Shown: piece by piece, positions 26,201-38,690 of the stretch
Layout: each line of letters begins with the position of its first letter
Numbering within the stretch: the first letter of the stretch is position 1
Source of the DNA: Gordius sp. MW1
Taxonomy: Eukaryota > Nematomorpha > Gordioida > Gordea > Gordiidae
DNA length: 64,000 bases
Reading direction: 5' to 3'
NCBI GenBank assembly: GCA_964036665.1
Contig: OZ038528.1
Coordinates: 8,748,501 to 8,812,500 of the forward strand
Position numbers and translations under genes: made by a program
Notes under the pieces: generated by a model
Told to the model about the DNA's origin: nothing
The model's input: only the letters and a program-made list of their open reading frames with translations
Database searches by the model: none

Positions 26201-26835
26201 TAGGATTCTCAAATTGGCTTACTTTTATATATTTTTTCATGCTCTTTCACATAGAATCGAAAAAAATAAATATTTTTACCTCAAAGATTTTCATATATTT
26301 TTCTTTGAACCGTATTCATCCGATGAAAGTTGTCGTTTTCAGACGTGGTTTCGATGATAAAAAGTAAAAATTTATCAGAAACTGAAAACTATTACTTTGA
26401 AATCATGATCGCATAGAGCCATTTTCAAAAATTAAGCACTCACGTTGCGATACAACAAACTAATCGTAACAATAAAACGTTGTCTTTTGTCAAAATGATA
26501 GTTCTCGCAGCTTAAAACCTCTTTTCGGAAGTCAATCGAGGATAATAGGATTCTCAAATTGGCTTACTTTTATATATTTTTTCATGCTATTTCACATAGA
26601 ATCGAAAAAAATAAATATTTTTACCTCAAAGATTTTCACATATTTTTCTTTGAACCGTATTCATCCGATGAAAGTTGTCGTTTTCAGACGTGGTTTCTAT
26701 GATCCCAAGTAAAAATTTATCAGAATCTGAAAACTATTACTTTGAAATCATGATCGCATAGAGCCATTTTCAAAAATTAAGCACTCACGTTGCGATACAA
26801 CAAACTAAACGCAACAATAAAACGTTGTCTTTTGT

Positions 26836-28280
26836 CAAAATGAATAGTTATGGCAGCTTAAAACCTCTTTTCGGAAGTAAATCGAGGATAATAGGATTCT
26901 CAAATTGGCTTACTTATATATATATTATTTTTTCATGCTCTTTCACATAGAATCGAAAAAAATAAACATTTTTACCTCAAAATTTTTCACATATTTTTCT
27001 TTCAACCGTATGCATCCGATGAAAGTTGTCGTTTTCAGACGTGGTTTCGATGATAAAAAGTAAAAATTTATCAGAATCAGAAAACTATTACTTTAAAATC
27101 ATAATCGCATAGTGCATTTTTGAAAAATTAAGCACTCACGTTGCGATACAACAAACTAATCGCAACAATAAAACGTTGTCTTTTGTCAAAATGATAGTTC
27201 TCGCAGCTTAAAACCTCTTTTCGGAAGTCAATCGAGGATAATAGGATTCTCAAATTGGCTTACTTTTATATATTTTTTCATGCTATTTCACATAGAATCG
27301 AAAAAAATAAATATTTTTACCTCAAAGATTTTCACATATTTTTCTTTGAACCGTATTCATCCGATGAAAGTTGTCGTTTTCAGACGTGGTTTCTATGATC
27401 CCAAGTAAAAATTTATCAGAATCTGAAAACTATTACTTTGAAATCATGATCGCATAGAGCCATTTTCAAAAATTAAGCACTCACGTTGCGATACAACAAA
27501 CTAATCGCAACAATAAAACGTTGTCTTTTGTCAAAATGAATAGTTCTGGCAGCTTAAAACCTCTTTTCGGAAGTAAATCGAGGATAATAGGATTCTCAAA
27601 TTGGCTTACTTATATATATATTATTTTTTCATGCTCTTTCACATAGAATCGAAAAAAATAAACATTTTTACCTCAAAATTTTTCACATATTTTTCTTTCA
27701 ACCGTATGCATCCGATGAAAGTTGTCGTTTTCAGACGTGGTTTCGATGATAAAAAGTAAAAATTTATCAGATCAGAAAACTATTACTTTAAAATCATGAT
27801 CGCATAGTGCATTTTTGAAAAATTAAGCACTCACGTTGCGATACAACAAACTAATCGCAACAATAAAACGTTGTCTTTTGTCAAAATGATAGTTCTCGCA
27901 GCTTAAAAACTCTTTTCGGAAGTCAATCGAGGATAATAAGATTCTCAAATTGGCTTACTTTTATATATTTTTTCATGCTCTTTCACATAGAATCGAAAAA
28001 AATAATTATTTTTACCTCAAAATTTTTCACATACTTTTCTTTCAACCGTATGCATCCGATGAAAGTTGTCGTTTTCAGACGTGGTTTCCATGATCCCAAG
28101 TAAAAATTTATCAGAATCTGAAAACCATTACTTTGAAACCATGATCGCATAGAGCCATTTTCAAAAATTAAGCATCACGTTGCGATACAACAAACTGATC
28201 GCAACAATAAAACGTTGTCTTTAAAATGATAGTTCTCGCAGCTTAAAACCTCTTTTCGGAAGTCAATCGAGGATAATAGG
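26836..28280 (+). repeat. 4-monomer B-A-B-A block, copy 1
   Basis: A run of B, A, B, A-like monomers ending with CATACTTTTC, AACTGATCGC and the 4 bp-shortened start GTTGTCTTTAAAATG near 28,217. The run recurs about 1.73 kb downstream with the same shortened start. Private changes here include GTTATGGCAGC near 26,847 and TCAGATCAGAAAAC near 27,767. Confidence 0.76.
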
Positions 28281-28563
28281 ATTCTCAAATTGGCTTACTT
28301 TTATATATTTTTTCATGCTATTTCACATAGAATCGAAAAAAATAAATATTTCTACCTCAAAGATTTTCACATATTTTTTTTTGAACCGTATTCATCCGAT
28401 GAAAGTTGTCGTTTTCAGAGGTGGTTTCTATGATCCCAAGTAAAAATTTATCAGAATCTGAAAACTATTACTTTGAAATCATGATCGCATAGAGCCATTT
28501 TCAAAAATTAAGCACTCACGTTGCGATACAACAAACTAATCGCAACAATAAAACGTTGTCTTT

Positions 28564-30000
28564 TGTCAAAATGAATAGATCTGGCAGCTTAAAACCTCTT
28601 TTCGGAAGTAAATCGAGGATAATAGGATTCTCAAATTGGCTTACTTATATATATATTATTTTTTCATGCTCTTTCACATAGAATCGAAAAAAATAAACAT
28701 TTTTACCTCAAAATTTTTCACATATTTTTCTTTCAACCGTATGCATCCGATGAAAGTTGTCGTTTTCAGACGTGGTTTCGATGATAAAAAGTAAAAATTT
28801 ATCAGAATCAGAAAACTATTACTTTAAAATCATGATCGCATAGTGCATTTTTGAAAAATTAAGCACTCACGTTGCGATACAACAAACTAATCGCAACAAT
28901 AAAACGTTGTCTTTTGTCAAAATGATAGTTCTCGCAGCTTAAAACCTCTTTTCGGAAGTCAATCGAGGATAATAGGATTCTCAAATTGGCTTACTTTTAT
29001 ATATTTTTTCATGCTATTTCACATAGAATCGAAAAAAATAAATATTTTTACCTCAAAGATTTTCACATATTTTTCTTTGAACCGTATTCATCCGATGAAA
29101 GTTGTCGTTTTCAGACGTGGTTTCTATGATCCCAAGTAAAAATTTATCAGAATCTGAAAACTATTACTTTGAAATCATGATCGCATAGAGCCATTTTCAA
29201 AAATTAAGCACTCACGTTGCGATACAACAAACTAATCGCAACAATAAAACGTTGTCTTTTGTCAAATAGTTCTGGCAGCTTAAAACCTCTTTTCGGAAGT
29301 AAATCGAGGATAATAGGATTCTCAAATTGGCTTACTTATATATATATTATTTTTTCATGCTCTTTCACATAGAATCGAAAAAAATTAACATTTTTACCTC
29401 AAAATTTTTCACATATTTTTCTTTCAACCGTATGCATCCGATGAAAGTTGTCGTTTTCAGACGTGGTTTCGATGATAAAAAGTAAAAATTTATCAGAATC
29501 AGAAAACTATTACTTTAAAATCATGATCGCATAGTGCATTTTTGAAAAATTAAGCACTCACGTTGCGATACAACAAACTAATCGCAACAATAAAACGTTG
29601 TCTTTTGTCAAAATGATAGTTCTCGCAGCTTAAAACCTCTTTTCGGAAGTCAATCGAGGATAATAAGATTCTTAAATTGGCTTACTTTTATATATTTTTT
29701 CATGCTCTTTCACATAGAATCGAAAAAAATAAATATTTTTACCTCAAAATTTTTCACATACTTTTCTTTCAACCGTATGCATCCGATAAAAGTTGTCGTT
29801 TTCAGACGTGGTTTCCATGATCCCAAGTAAAAATTTATCAGAATCTGAAAACCATTACTTTGAAACCATGATCGCATAGAGCCATTTTCAAAAATTAAGC
29901 ATCACGTTGCGATACAACAAACTGATCGCAACAATAAAACGTTGTCTTTAAAATGATAGTTCTCGCAGCTTAAAACCTCTTTTCGGAAGTCAATCGAGGA
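28564..30000 (+). repeat. 4-monomer B-A-B-A block, copy 2
   Basis: Partner of the previous block. It also ends in GTTGTCTTTAAAATG, near 29,945. Near 29,265 one copy reads TTTGTCAAATAGTTCTGG, with 4 bp missing relative to the usual CAAAATGAATAG. That is a private deletion. Confidence 0.76.
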
Positions 30001-30479
30001 TAATAGGATTCTCAAATTGGCTTACTTTTATATATTTTTTCATGCTATTTCACATAGAAACGAAAAAAATAAATATTTTTACCTCAATTTTTCACATATT
30101 TTTCTTTCAACCGTATGCATCCGATGAAAGTTGTCGTTTTCAGACGTGGTTTCGATGATAAAAAGTAAAAATTTATCAGAATCAGAAAACTATTACTTTA
30201 AAATCATGATCGCATAGTGCATTTTTGAAAAATTAAGCACTCACGTTGCGATACAACAAACTAATCGTAACAATAAAACGTTGTCTTTTGTCAAAATGAT
30301 AGTTCTCGCAGCTTAAAACCTCTTTTCGGAAGTCAATCGAGGATAATAGAATTCTCAAATTGGCTTACTTTTATATATTTTTTCATGCTCTTTCACATAG
30401 AATCGAAAAAATAAAAATTTTTACCTCCACATATTTTTCTTTCAACCGTATGCATCCGATGAAAGTTGTCGTTTTCAGA

Positions 30480-32440
30480 CGTGGTTTTCATGATCCCAAG
30501 TAAAGATTTTTCAGAATTTGTAAACTATTACTTTGAAATCATGATCGCATAGAGCCATTTTCAAAAATTAAGCATCACGTTGCGATACAACAAACTAATC
30601 GCAACAATAAAACATTGTCATTTGTCAAAATGATAGGTCTCGCAACTTAAAACCTCTTTTCGGAAGTCAATCGAGGATAATAGGATTCTCAAATTGGCTT
30701 ACTTTTATATATTTTTTTATCCTCTTTCACATAGAATTGAAAAAAATAAATATTTTTACCTCAAAATTTTTCACATATTTTACTTTGAACCGTATTCATC
30801 CGATGAAAGTTGTGGTTTTAAGACGTGGTTTCTATGATCCCAAGTAAAGATTTATCAGAATCTGAAAACTATTACTTTGAAATAATGATCGCATAGAGCC
30901 ATTTTCAAAAATTAAGCATCACGTTGCGATACAACAAACTAATCGCAACAATAAAACGTTGTCTTTTGTCAAAATGAATAGTTCTGGCAGCTTAAAACCT
31001 CTTTTCGGAAGTCAATCGAGGATAATAGGATTCTCAAATTGGCTTACTTATATATATATTATTTTTTCATGCTCTTTCACATAGAATCGAAAAAAATAAA
31101 CATTTTTACCTCAAAATATTTCACATATTTTTCTTTCAACCGTATGCATCCGATGAAAGTTGTCGTTTTCAGACGTGGTTTCCATGATAAAAAGTAAAAA
31201 TTTATCAGAATCAGAAAACTATTACTTTAAAATCATGATCGCATAGTGCATTTTTGAAAAATTAAGCACTCACGTTGCGATACAACAAACTAATCGCAAC
31301 AATAAAACGTTGTCTTTTGTCAAAATGATAGTTCTCGCAGCTTAAAACCTCTTTTCGGAAGTCAATCGAGGATAATAGGATTCTCAAATTGGCTTACTTT
31401 TATATATTTTTTCATGCTATTTCACATAGAATCGAAAAAAAATAAATATTTTTACCTCAAAGATTTTCACATATTTTTCTTTGAACCGTATTCATCCGAT
31501 GAAAGTTGTCGTTTTCAGACGTGGTTTCTATGATCCCAAGTAAAAATTTATCAGAATCTGAAAACTATTACTTTGAAATCATGATCGCATAGAGCCATTT
31601 TCAAAAATTAAGCACTCACGTTGCGATACAACAAACTAATCGCAACAATAAAACGTTGTCTTTTGTCAAAATGAATAGTTCTGGCAGCTTAAAACCTCTT
31701 TTCGGAAGTCAATCGAGGATAATAGGATTCTCAAATTGGCTTACTTATATATATATTATTTTTTCATGCTCTTTCACATAGAATCGAAAAAAATAAACAT
31801 TTTTACCTCAAAATTTTTCACATATTTTTCTTTCAACCGTATGCATCCGATGAAAGTTGTCGTTTTCAGACGTGGTTTCGATGATAAAAAGTAAAAATTT
31901 ATCAGAATCAGAAAACTATTACTTTAAAATCATGATCGCATAGTGCATTTTTGAAAAATTAAGCACTCACGTTGCGATACAACAAACTAATCGCAACAAT
32001 AAAACGTTGTCTTTTGTCAAAATGATAGTTCTCGCAGCTTAAAACCTCTTTTCGGAAGTCAATCGAGGATAATAGGATTCTCAAATTGGCTTACTTTTAT
32101 ATATTTTTTCATGCTCTTTCACATAGAATCGAATAAAATAAATATTTTTACCTCAAAATTTTTCACATATTTTTCTTTCAACCGTATGCATCCGATGAAA
32201 GTTGTCGTTTTCAGACGTGGTTTCTATGATCCCAAGTAAAAATTTATCAGAATCTGAAAACTATTACTTTGAAATCATGATCGCAGAGAGCCATTTTCAA
32301 AAATTAAGCACTCACGTTGCGATACAACAAACTAATCGCAACAATAAAACGTTGTCTTTTGTCAAAATGAATAGTTCTGGCAGCTTAAAACCTCTTTTCG
32401 GAAGTAAATCGAGGATAATAGGATTCTCAAATTGGCTTAC
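30480..32440 (+). repeat. Segmental duplication, 18-monomer offset, copy 1
   Basis: Matches about 36,730-38,690 at an offset of 6,250 bp. Markers are AAGATTTTTCAG with AATTTGTAAAC, TTTTTTTATCCTC, GAAATAATGATCGC, CTCAAAATATTTCAC near 31,112, an eight-A run in GAATCGAAAAAAAATAAAT, and GAATCGAATAAAATAAAT near 32,128. Just before it, near 30,425, is a contracted ACCTCCACAT block unique in the window. Confidence 0.8.
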
Positions 32441-34366
32441 TTATATATATATTATTTTTTCATGCTCTTTCACATAGAATCGAAAAAAATAAATATTTTT
32501 ACCTCAAAATTTTTCACATACTTTTCTTTCAACCGTATGCATCCGATGAAAGTTGTCGTTTTCAGACGTGGTTTCCATGATCCCAAGTAAAAATTTATCA
32601 GAATCTGAAAACCATTACTTTGAAACCATGATCGCATAGAGCCATTTTCAAAAATTAAGCATCACGTTGCGATACAACAAACTGATCGCAACAATAAAAC
32701 GTTGTCTTTTGTCAAAATGATAGTTCTCGCAGCTTAAAACCTCTTTTCGGAAGTCAATCGAGGATAATAGGATTCTCAAATTGGCTTACTTTTATATATT
32801 TTTTCATGCTCTTTCACATAGAATCGAAAAAAATAAATATTTTTACCTCAAAGTTTTTCACATATTTTTCTTTCAACCGTATGCATCCGATGAAAGTTGT
32901 CGTTTTCAGACGTGGTTTCCATGATCCCAAGTAAAAATTTATCAGAATCTGAAAACCATTACTTTGAAACCATGATCGCATAGAGCCATTTTCAAAAATT
33001 AAGCATCACGTTGCGATACAACAAACTAATCGCAACAATAAAACGTTGTCTTTTGTCAAAATGATAGTTCTCGCAGCTTAAAACCTCTTTTCGGAAGTCA
33101 ATCGAGGATAATAGGATTCTCAAATTGGCTTACTTTTATATATTTTTTCATGCTCTTTCACATAGAATCAAAAAAAAATAAATTTTTTTACCTCAAAATT
33201 TTTCACATATTTTTCTTTCAACCGTATGCATCCGATGAAAGTTGTCGTTTTCACACGTGGTTTCCATGATCCCAAGTAAAAATTTATCAGAATCAGAAAA
33301 CTATTACTTTAAAATCATGATCGCATAGTGCGTTTTTGAAAAATTAAGCACTCACGTTGCGATACAACAAACTAATCGCAATAATAAAACTTTGTCTTTT
33401 GTCAAAATGAATAGTTCTGGCAGCTTAAAACCTCTTTTCGGAAGTAAATCGAGGATAATAGGATTCTCAAATTGGCTTACTTATATATATTTTATTTTTT
33501 CATGCTCTTTCACATGGAATCGAAAAAAACAAAAAATATTTACATGAAAATTTTTCACATATTTTTCTTTCAACCGTATGCATCCGATGAAAGTTGTCGT
33601 TTTCAGACGTGGTTTCGATGATAAAAAGTAAAAATTTATCAGAATCAGAAAACTATTACTTTAAAATCATGATCGCATAGTGCATTTTTGAAAAATTAAG
33701 CACTCACGTTGCGATACAACAAACTAATCGTAACAATAAAACGTTGTCTTTTGTCAAAATGATAGTTCTCGCAGCTTAAAACCTCTTTTCGGAAGTCAAT
33801 CGAGGATAATAGAATTCTCAAATTGGCTTACTTTTATATATTTTTTCATGCTCTTTCACATAGAATCGAAAAAAATAAAAAATTTTACCTCAAAATTTTT
33901 CACATATTTTTCTTTCAACCGTATGCATCCGATGAAAGTTGTCGTTTTCAGACGTGGTTTCCATGATCCCAAGTAAAGATTTTTCAGAATTTGTAAACTA
34001 TTATTTTGAAATCATGATCGCATAGAGCCATTTTCAAAAATTAAGCATCACGTTGCGATACAACAAACTAATCGCAACAATAAAACATTGTCATTTGTCA
34101 AAATGATAGGTCTCGCAACTTAAAACCTCTTTTCGGAAGTCAATCGAGGATAATAGGATTCTCAAATTGGCTTACTTTTATATATTTTTTTATCCTCTTT
34201 CACATAGAATTGAAAAAAATAAATATTTTTACCTCAAAATTTTTCACATATTTTACTTTGAACCGTATTCATCCGATGAAAGTTGTGGTTTTAAGACGTG
34301 GTTTCTATGATCCCAAGTAAAGATTTATCAGAATCTGAAAACTATTACTTTGAAATAATGATCGCA
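31590..34366 (+). repeat. 8-monomer higher-order unit, copy 1 (2,777 bp)
   Basis: In tandem with the next block at an exact offset of 2,777 bp. Shared private variants are GAATCGAATAAAAT, GCAGAGAGCC, CATACTTTTC, CTCAAAGTTTTTCAC, TTTTCACACGTGG near 33,251, GCAATAATAAAACTTTG near 33,379, the wide CATGG monomer, ATCGTAAC and AAGATTTTTCAG. The two copies look almost identical. Confidence 0.87.
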
Positions 34367-37162
34367 TAGAGCCATTTTCAAAAATTAAGCACTCACGTTG
34401 CGATACAACAAACTAATCGCAACAATAAAACGTTGTCTTTTGTCAAAATGAATAGTTCTGGCAGCTTAAAACCTCTTTTCGGAAGTCAATCGAGGATAAT
34501 AGGATTCTCAAATTGGCTTACTTATATATATATTATTTTTTCATGCTCTTTCACATAGAATCGAAAAAAATAAACATTTTTACCTCAAAATTTTTCACAT
34601 ATTTTTCTTTCAACCGTATGCATCCGATGAAAGTTGTCGTTTTCAGACGTGGTTTCGATGATAAAAAGTAAAAATTTATCAGAATCAGAAAACTATTACT
34701 TTAAAATCATGATCGCATAGTGCATTTTTGAAAAATTAAGCACTCACGTTGCGATACAACAAACTAATCGCAACAATAAAACGTTGTCTTTTGTCAAAAT
34801 GATAGTTCTCGCAGCTTAAAACCTCTTTTCGGAAGTCAATCGAGGATAATAGGATTCTCAAATTGGCTTACTTTTATATATTTTTTCATGCTCTTTCACA
34901 TAGAATCGAATAAAATAAATATTTTTACCTCAAAATTTTTCACATATTTTTCTTTCAACCGTATGCATCCGATGAAAGTTGTCGTTTTCAGACGTGGTTT
35001 CTATGATCCCAAGTAAAAATTTATCAGAATCTGAAAACTATTACTTTGAAATCATGATCGCAGAGAGCCATTTTCAAAAATTAAGCACTCACGTTGCGAT
35101 ACAACAAACTAATCGCAACAATAAAACGTTGTCTTTTGTCAAAATGAATAGTTCTGGCAGCTTAAAACCTCTTTTCGGAAGTAAATCGAGGATAATAGGA
35201 TTCTCAAATTGGCTTACTTATATATATATTATTTTTTCATGCTCTTTCACATAGAATCGAAAAAAATAAATATTTTTACCTCAAAATTTTTCACATACTT
35301 TTCTTTCAACCGTATGCATCCGATGAAAGTTGTCGTTTTCAGACGTGGTTTCCATGATCCCAAGTAAAAATTTATCAGAATCTGAAAACCATTACTTTGA
35401 AACCATGATCGCATAGAGCCATTTTCAAAAATTAAGCATCACGTTGCGATACAACAAACTGATCGCAACAATAAAACGTTGTCTTTTGTCAAAATGATAG
35501 TTCTCGCAGCTTAAAACCTCTTTTCGGAAGTCAATCGAGGATAATAGGATTCTCAAATTGGCTTACTTTTATATATTTTTTCATGCTCTTTCACATAGAA
35601 TCGAAAAAAATAAATATTTTTACCTCAAAGTTTTTCACATATTTTTCTTTCAACCGTATGCATCCGATGAAAGTTGTCGTTTTCAGACGTGGTTTCCATG
35701 ATCCCAAGTAAAAATTTATCAGAATCTGAAAACCATTACTTTGAAACCATGATCGCATAGAGCCATTTTCAAAAATTAAGCATCACGTTGCGATACAACA
35801 AACTAATCGCAACAATAAAACGTTGTCTTTTGTCAAAATGATAGTTCTCGCAGCTTAAAACCTCTTTTCGGAAGTCAATCGAGGATAATAGGATTCTCAA
35901 ATTGGCTTACTTTTATATATTTTTTCATGCTCTTTCACATAGAATCAAAAAAAAATAAATTTTTTTACCTCAAAATTTTTCACATATTTTTCTTTCAACC
36001 GTATGCATCCGATGAAAGTTGTCGTTTTCACACGTGGTTTCCATGATCCCAAGTAAAAATTTATCAGAATCAGAAAACTATTACTTTAAAATCATGATCG
36101 CATAGTGCGTTTTTGAAAAATTAAGCACTCACGTTGCGATACAACAAACTAATCGCAATAATAAAACTTTGTCTTTTGTCAAAATGAATAGTTCTGGCAG
36201 CTTAAAACCTCTTTTCGGAAGTAAATCGAGGATAATAGGATTCTCAAATTGGCTTACTTATATATATTTTATTTTTTCATGCTCTTTCACATGGAATCGA
36301 AAAAAACAAAAAATATTTACATGAAAATTTTTCACATATTTTTCTTTCAACCGTATGCATCCGATGAAAGTTGTCGTTTTCAGACGTGGTTTCGATGATA
36401 AAAAGTAAAAATTTATCAGAATCAGAAAACTATTACTTTAAAATCATGATCGCATAGTGCATTTTTGAAAAATTAAGCACTCACGTTGCGATACAACAAA
36501 CTAATCGTAACAATAAAACGTTGTCTTTTGTCAAAATGATAGTTCTCGCAGCTTAAAACCTCTTTTCGGAAGTCAATCGAGGATAATAGAATTCTCAAAT
36601 TGGCTTACTTTTATATATTTTTTCATGCTCTTTCACATAGAATCGAAAAAAATAAAAAATTTTACCTCAAAATTTTTCACATATTTTTCTTTCAACCGTA
36701 TGCATCCGATGAAAGTTGTCGTTTTCAGACGTGGTTTCCATGATCCCAAGTAAAGATTTTTCAGAATTTGTAAACTATTATTTTGAAATCATGATCGCAT
36801 AGAGCCATTTTCAAAAATTAAGCATCACGTTGCGATACAACAAACTAATCGCAACAATAAAACATTGTCATTTGTCAAAATGATAGGTCTCGCAACTTAA
36901 AACCTCTTTTCGGAAGTCAATCGAGGATAATAGGATTCTCAAATTGGCTTACTTTTATATATTTTTTTATCCTCTTTCACATAGAATTGAAAAAAATAAA
37001 TATTTTTACCTCAAAATTTTTCACATATTTTACTTTGAACCGTATTCATCCGATGAAAGTTGTGGTTTTAAGACGTGGTTTCTATGATCCCAAGTAAAGA
37101 TTTATCAGAATCTGAAAACTATTACTTTGAAATAATGATCGCATAGAGCCATTTTCAAAAAT
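34367..37162 (+). repeat. 8-monomer higher-order unit, copy 2 (2,777 bp)
   Basis: Second tandem copy of the 2,777 bp unit, with TTTTCACACGTGG near 36,028 and GCAATAATAAAACTTTG near 36,156. It extends to about 37,162, where AAGCACTCACG and AAGCATCACG variants part and the 6,250 bp duplication continues alone. Confidence 0.87.
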
Positions 37163-38690
37163 TAAGCATCACGTTGCGATACAACAAACTAATCGCAACA
37201 ATAAAACGTTGTCTTTTGTCAAAATGAATAGTTCTGGCAGCTTAAAACCTCTTTTCGGAAGTCAATCGAGGATAATAGGATTCTCAAATTGGCTTACTTA
37301 TATATATATTATTTTTTCATGCTCTTTCACATAGAATCGAAAAAAATAAACATTTTTACCTCAAAATATTTCACATATTTTTCTTTCAACCGTATGCATC
37401 CGATGAAAGTTGTCGTTTTCAGACGTGGTTTCCATGATAAAAAGTAAAAATTTATCAGAATCAGAAAACTATTACTTTAAAATCATGATCGCATAGTGCA
37501 TTTTTGAAAAATTAAGCACTCACGTTGCGATACAACAAACTAATCGCAACAATAAAACGTTGTCTTTTGTCAAAATGATAGTTCTCGCAGCTTAAAACCT
37601 CTTTTCGGAAGTCAATCGAGGATAATAGGATTCTCAAATTGGCTTACTTTTATATATTTTTTCATGCTATTTCACATAGAATCGAAAAAAAATAAATATT
37701 TTTACCTCAAAGATTTTCACATATTTTTCTTTGAACCGTATTCATCCGATGAAAGTTGTCGTTTTCAGACGTGGTTTCTATGATCCCAAGTAAAAATTTA
37801 TCAGAATCTGAAAACTATTACTTTGAAATCATGATCGCATAGAGCCATTTTCAAAAATTAAGCACTCACGTTGCGATACAACAAACTAATCGCAACAATA
37901 AAACGTTGTCTTTTGTCAAAATGAATAGTTCTGGCAGCTTAAAACCTCTTTTCGGAAGTCAATCGAGGATAATAGGATTCTCAAATTGGCTTACTTATAT
38001 ATATATTATTTTTTCATGCTCTTTCACATAGAATCGAAAAAAATAAACATTTTTACCTCAAAATTTTTCACATATTTTTCTTTCAACCGTATGCATCCGA
38101 TGAAAGTTGTCGTTTTCAGACGTGGTTTCGATGATAAAAAGTAAAAATTTATCAGAATCAGAAAACTATTACTTTAAAATCATGATCGCATAGTGCATTT
38201 TTGAAAAATTAAGCACTCACGTTGCGATACAACAAACTAATCGCAACAATAAAACGTTGTCTTTTGTCAAAATGATAGTTCTCGCAGCTTAAAACCTCTT
38301 TTCGGAAGTCAATCGAGGATAATAGGATTCTCAAATTGGCTTACTTTTATATATTTTTTCATGCTCTTTCACATAGAATCGAATAAAATAAATATTTTTA
38401 CCTCAAAATTTTTCACATATTTTTCTTTCAACCGTATGCATCCGATGAAAGTTGTCGTTTTCAGACGTGGTTTCTATGATCCCAAGTAAAAATTTATCAG
38501 AATCTGAAAACTATTACTTTGAAATCATGATCGCAGAGAGCCATTTTCAAAAATTAAGCACTCACGTTGCGATACAACAAACTAATCGCAACAATAAAAC
38601 GTTGTCTTTTGTCAAAATGAATAGTTCTGGCAGCTTAAAACCTCTTTTCGGAAGTAAATCGAGGATAATAGGATTCTCAAATTGGCTTAC
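36730..38690 (+). repeat. Segmental duplication, 18-monomer offset, copy 2
   Basis: Partner of about 30,480-32,440. The match ends near 38.69 kb, where this copy changes into the wide CATGG type while the first keeps TATATATATATTATTTTTTC. Confidence 0.8.
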
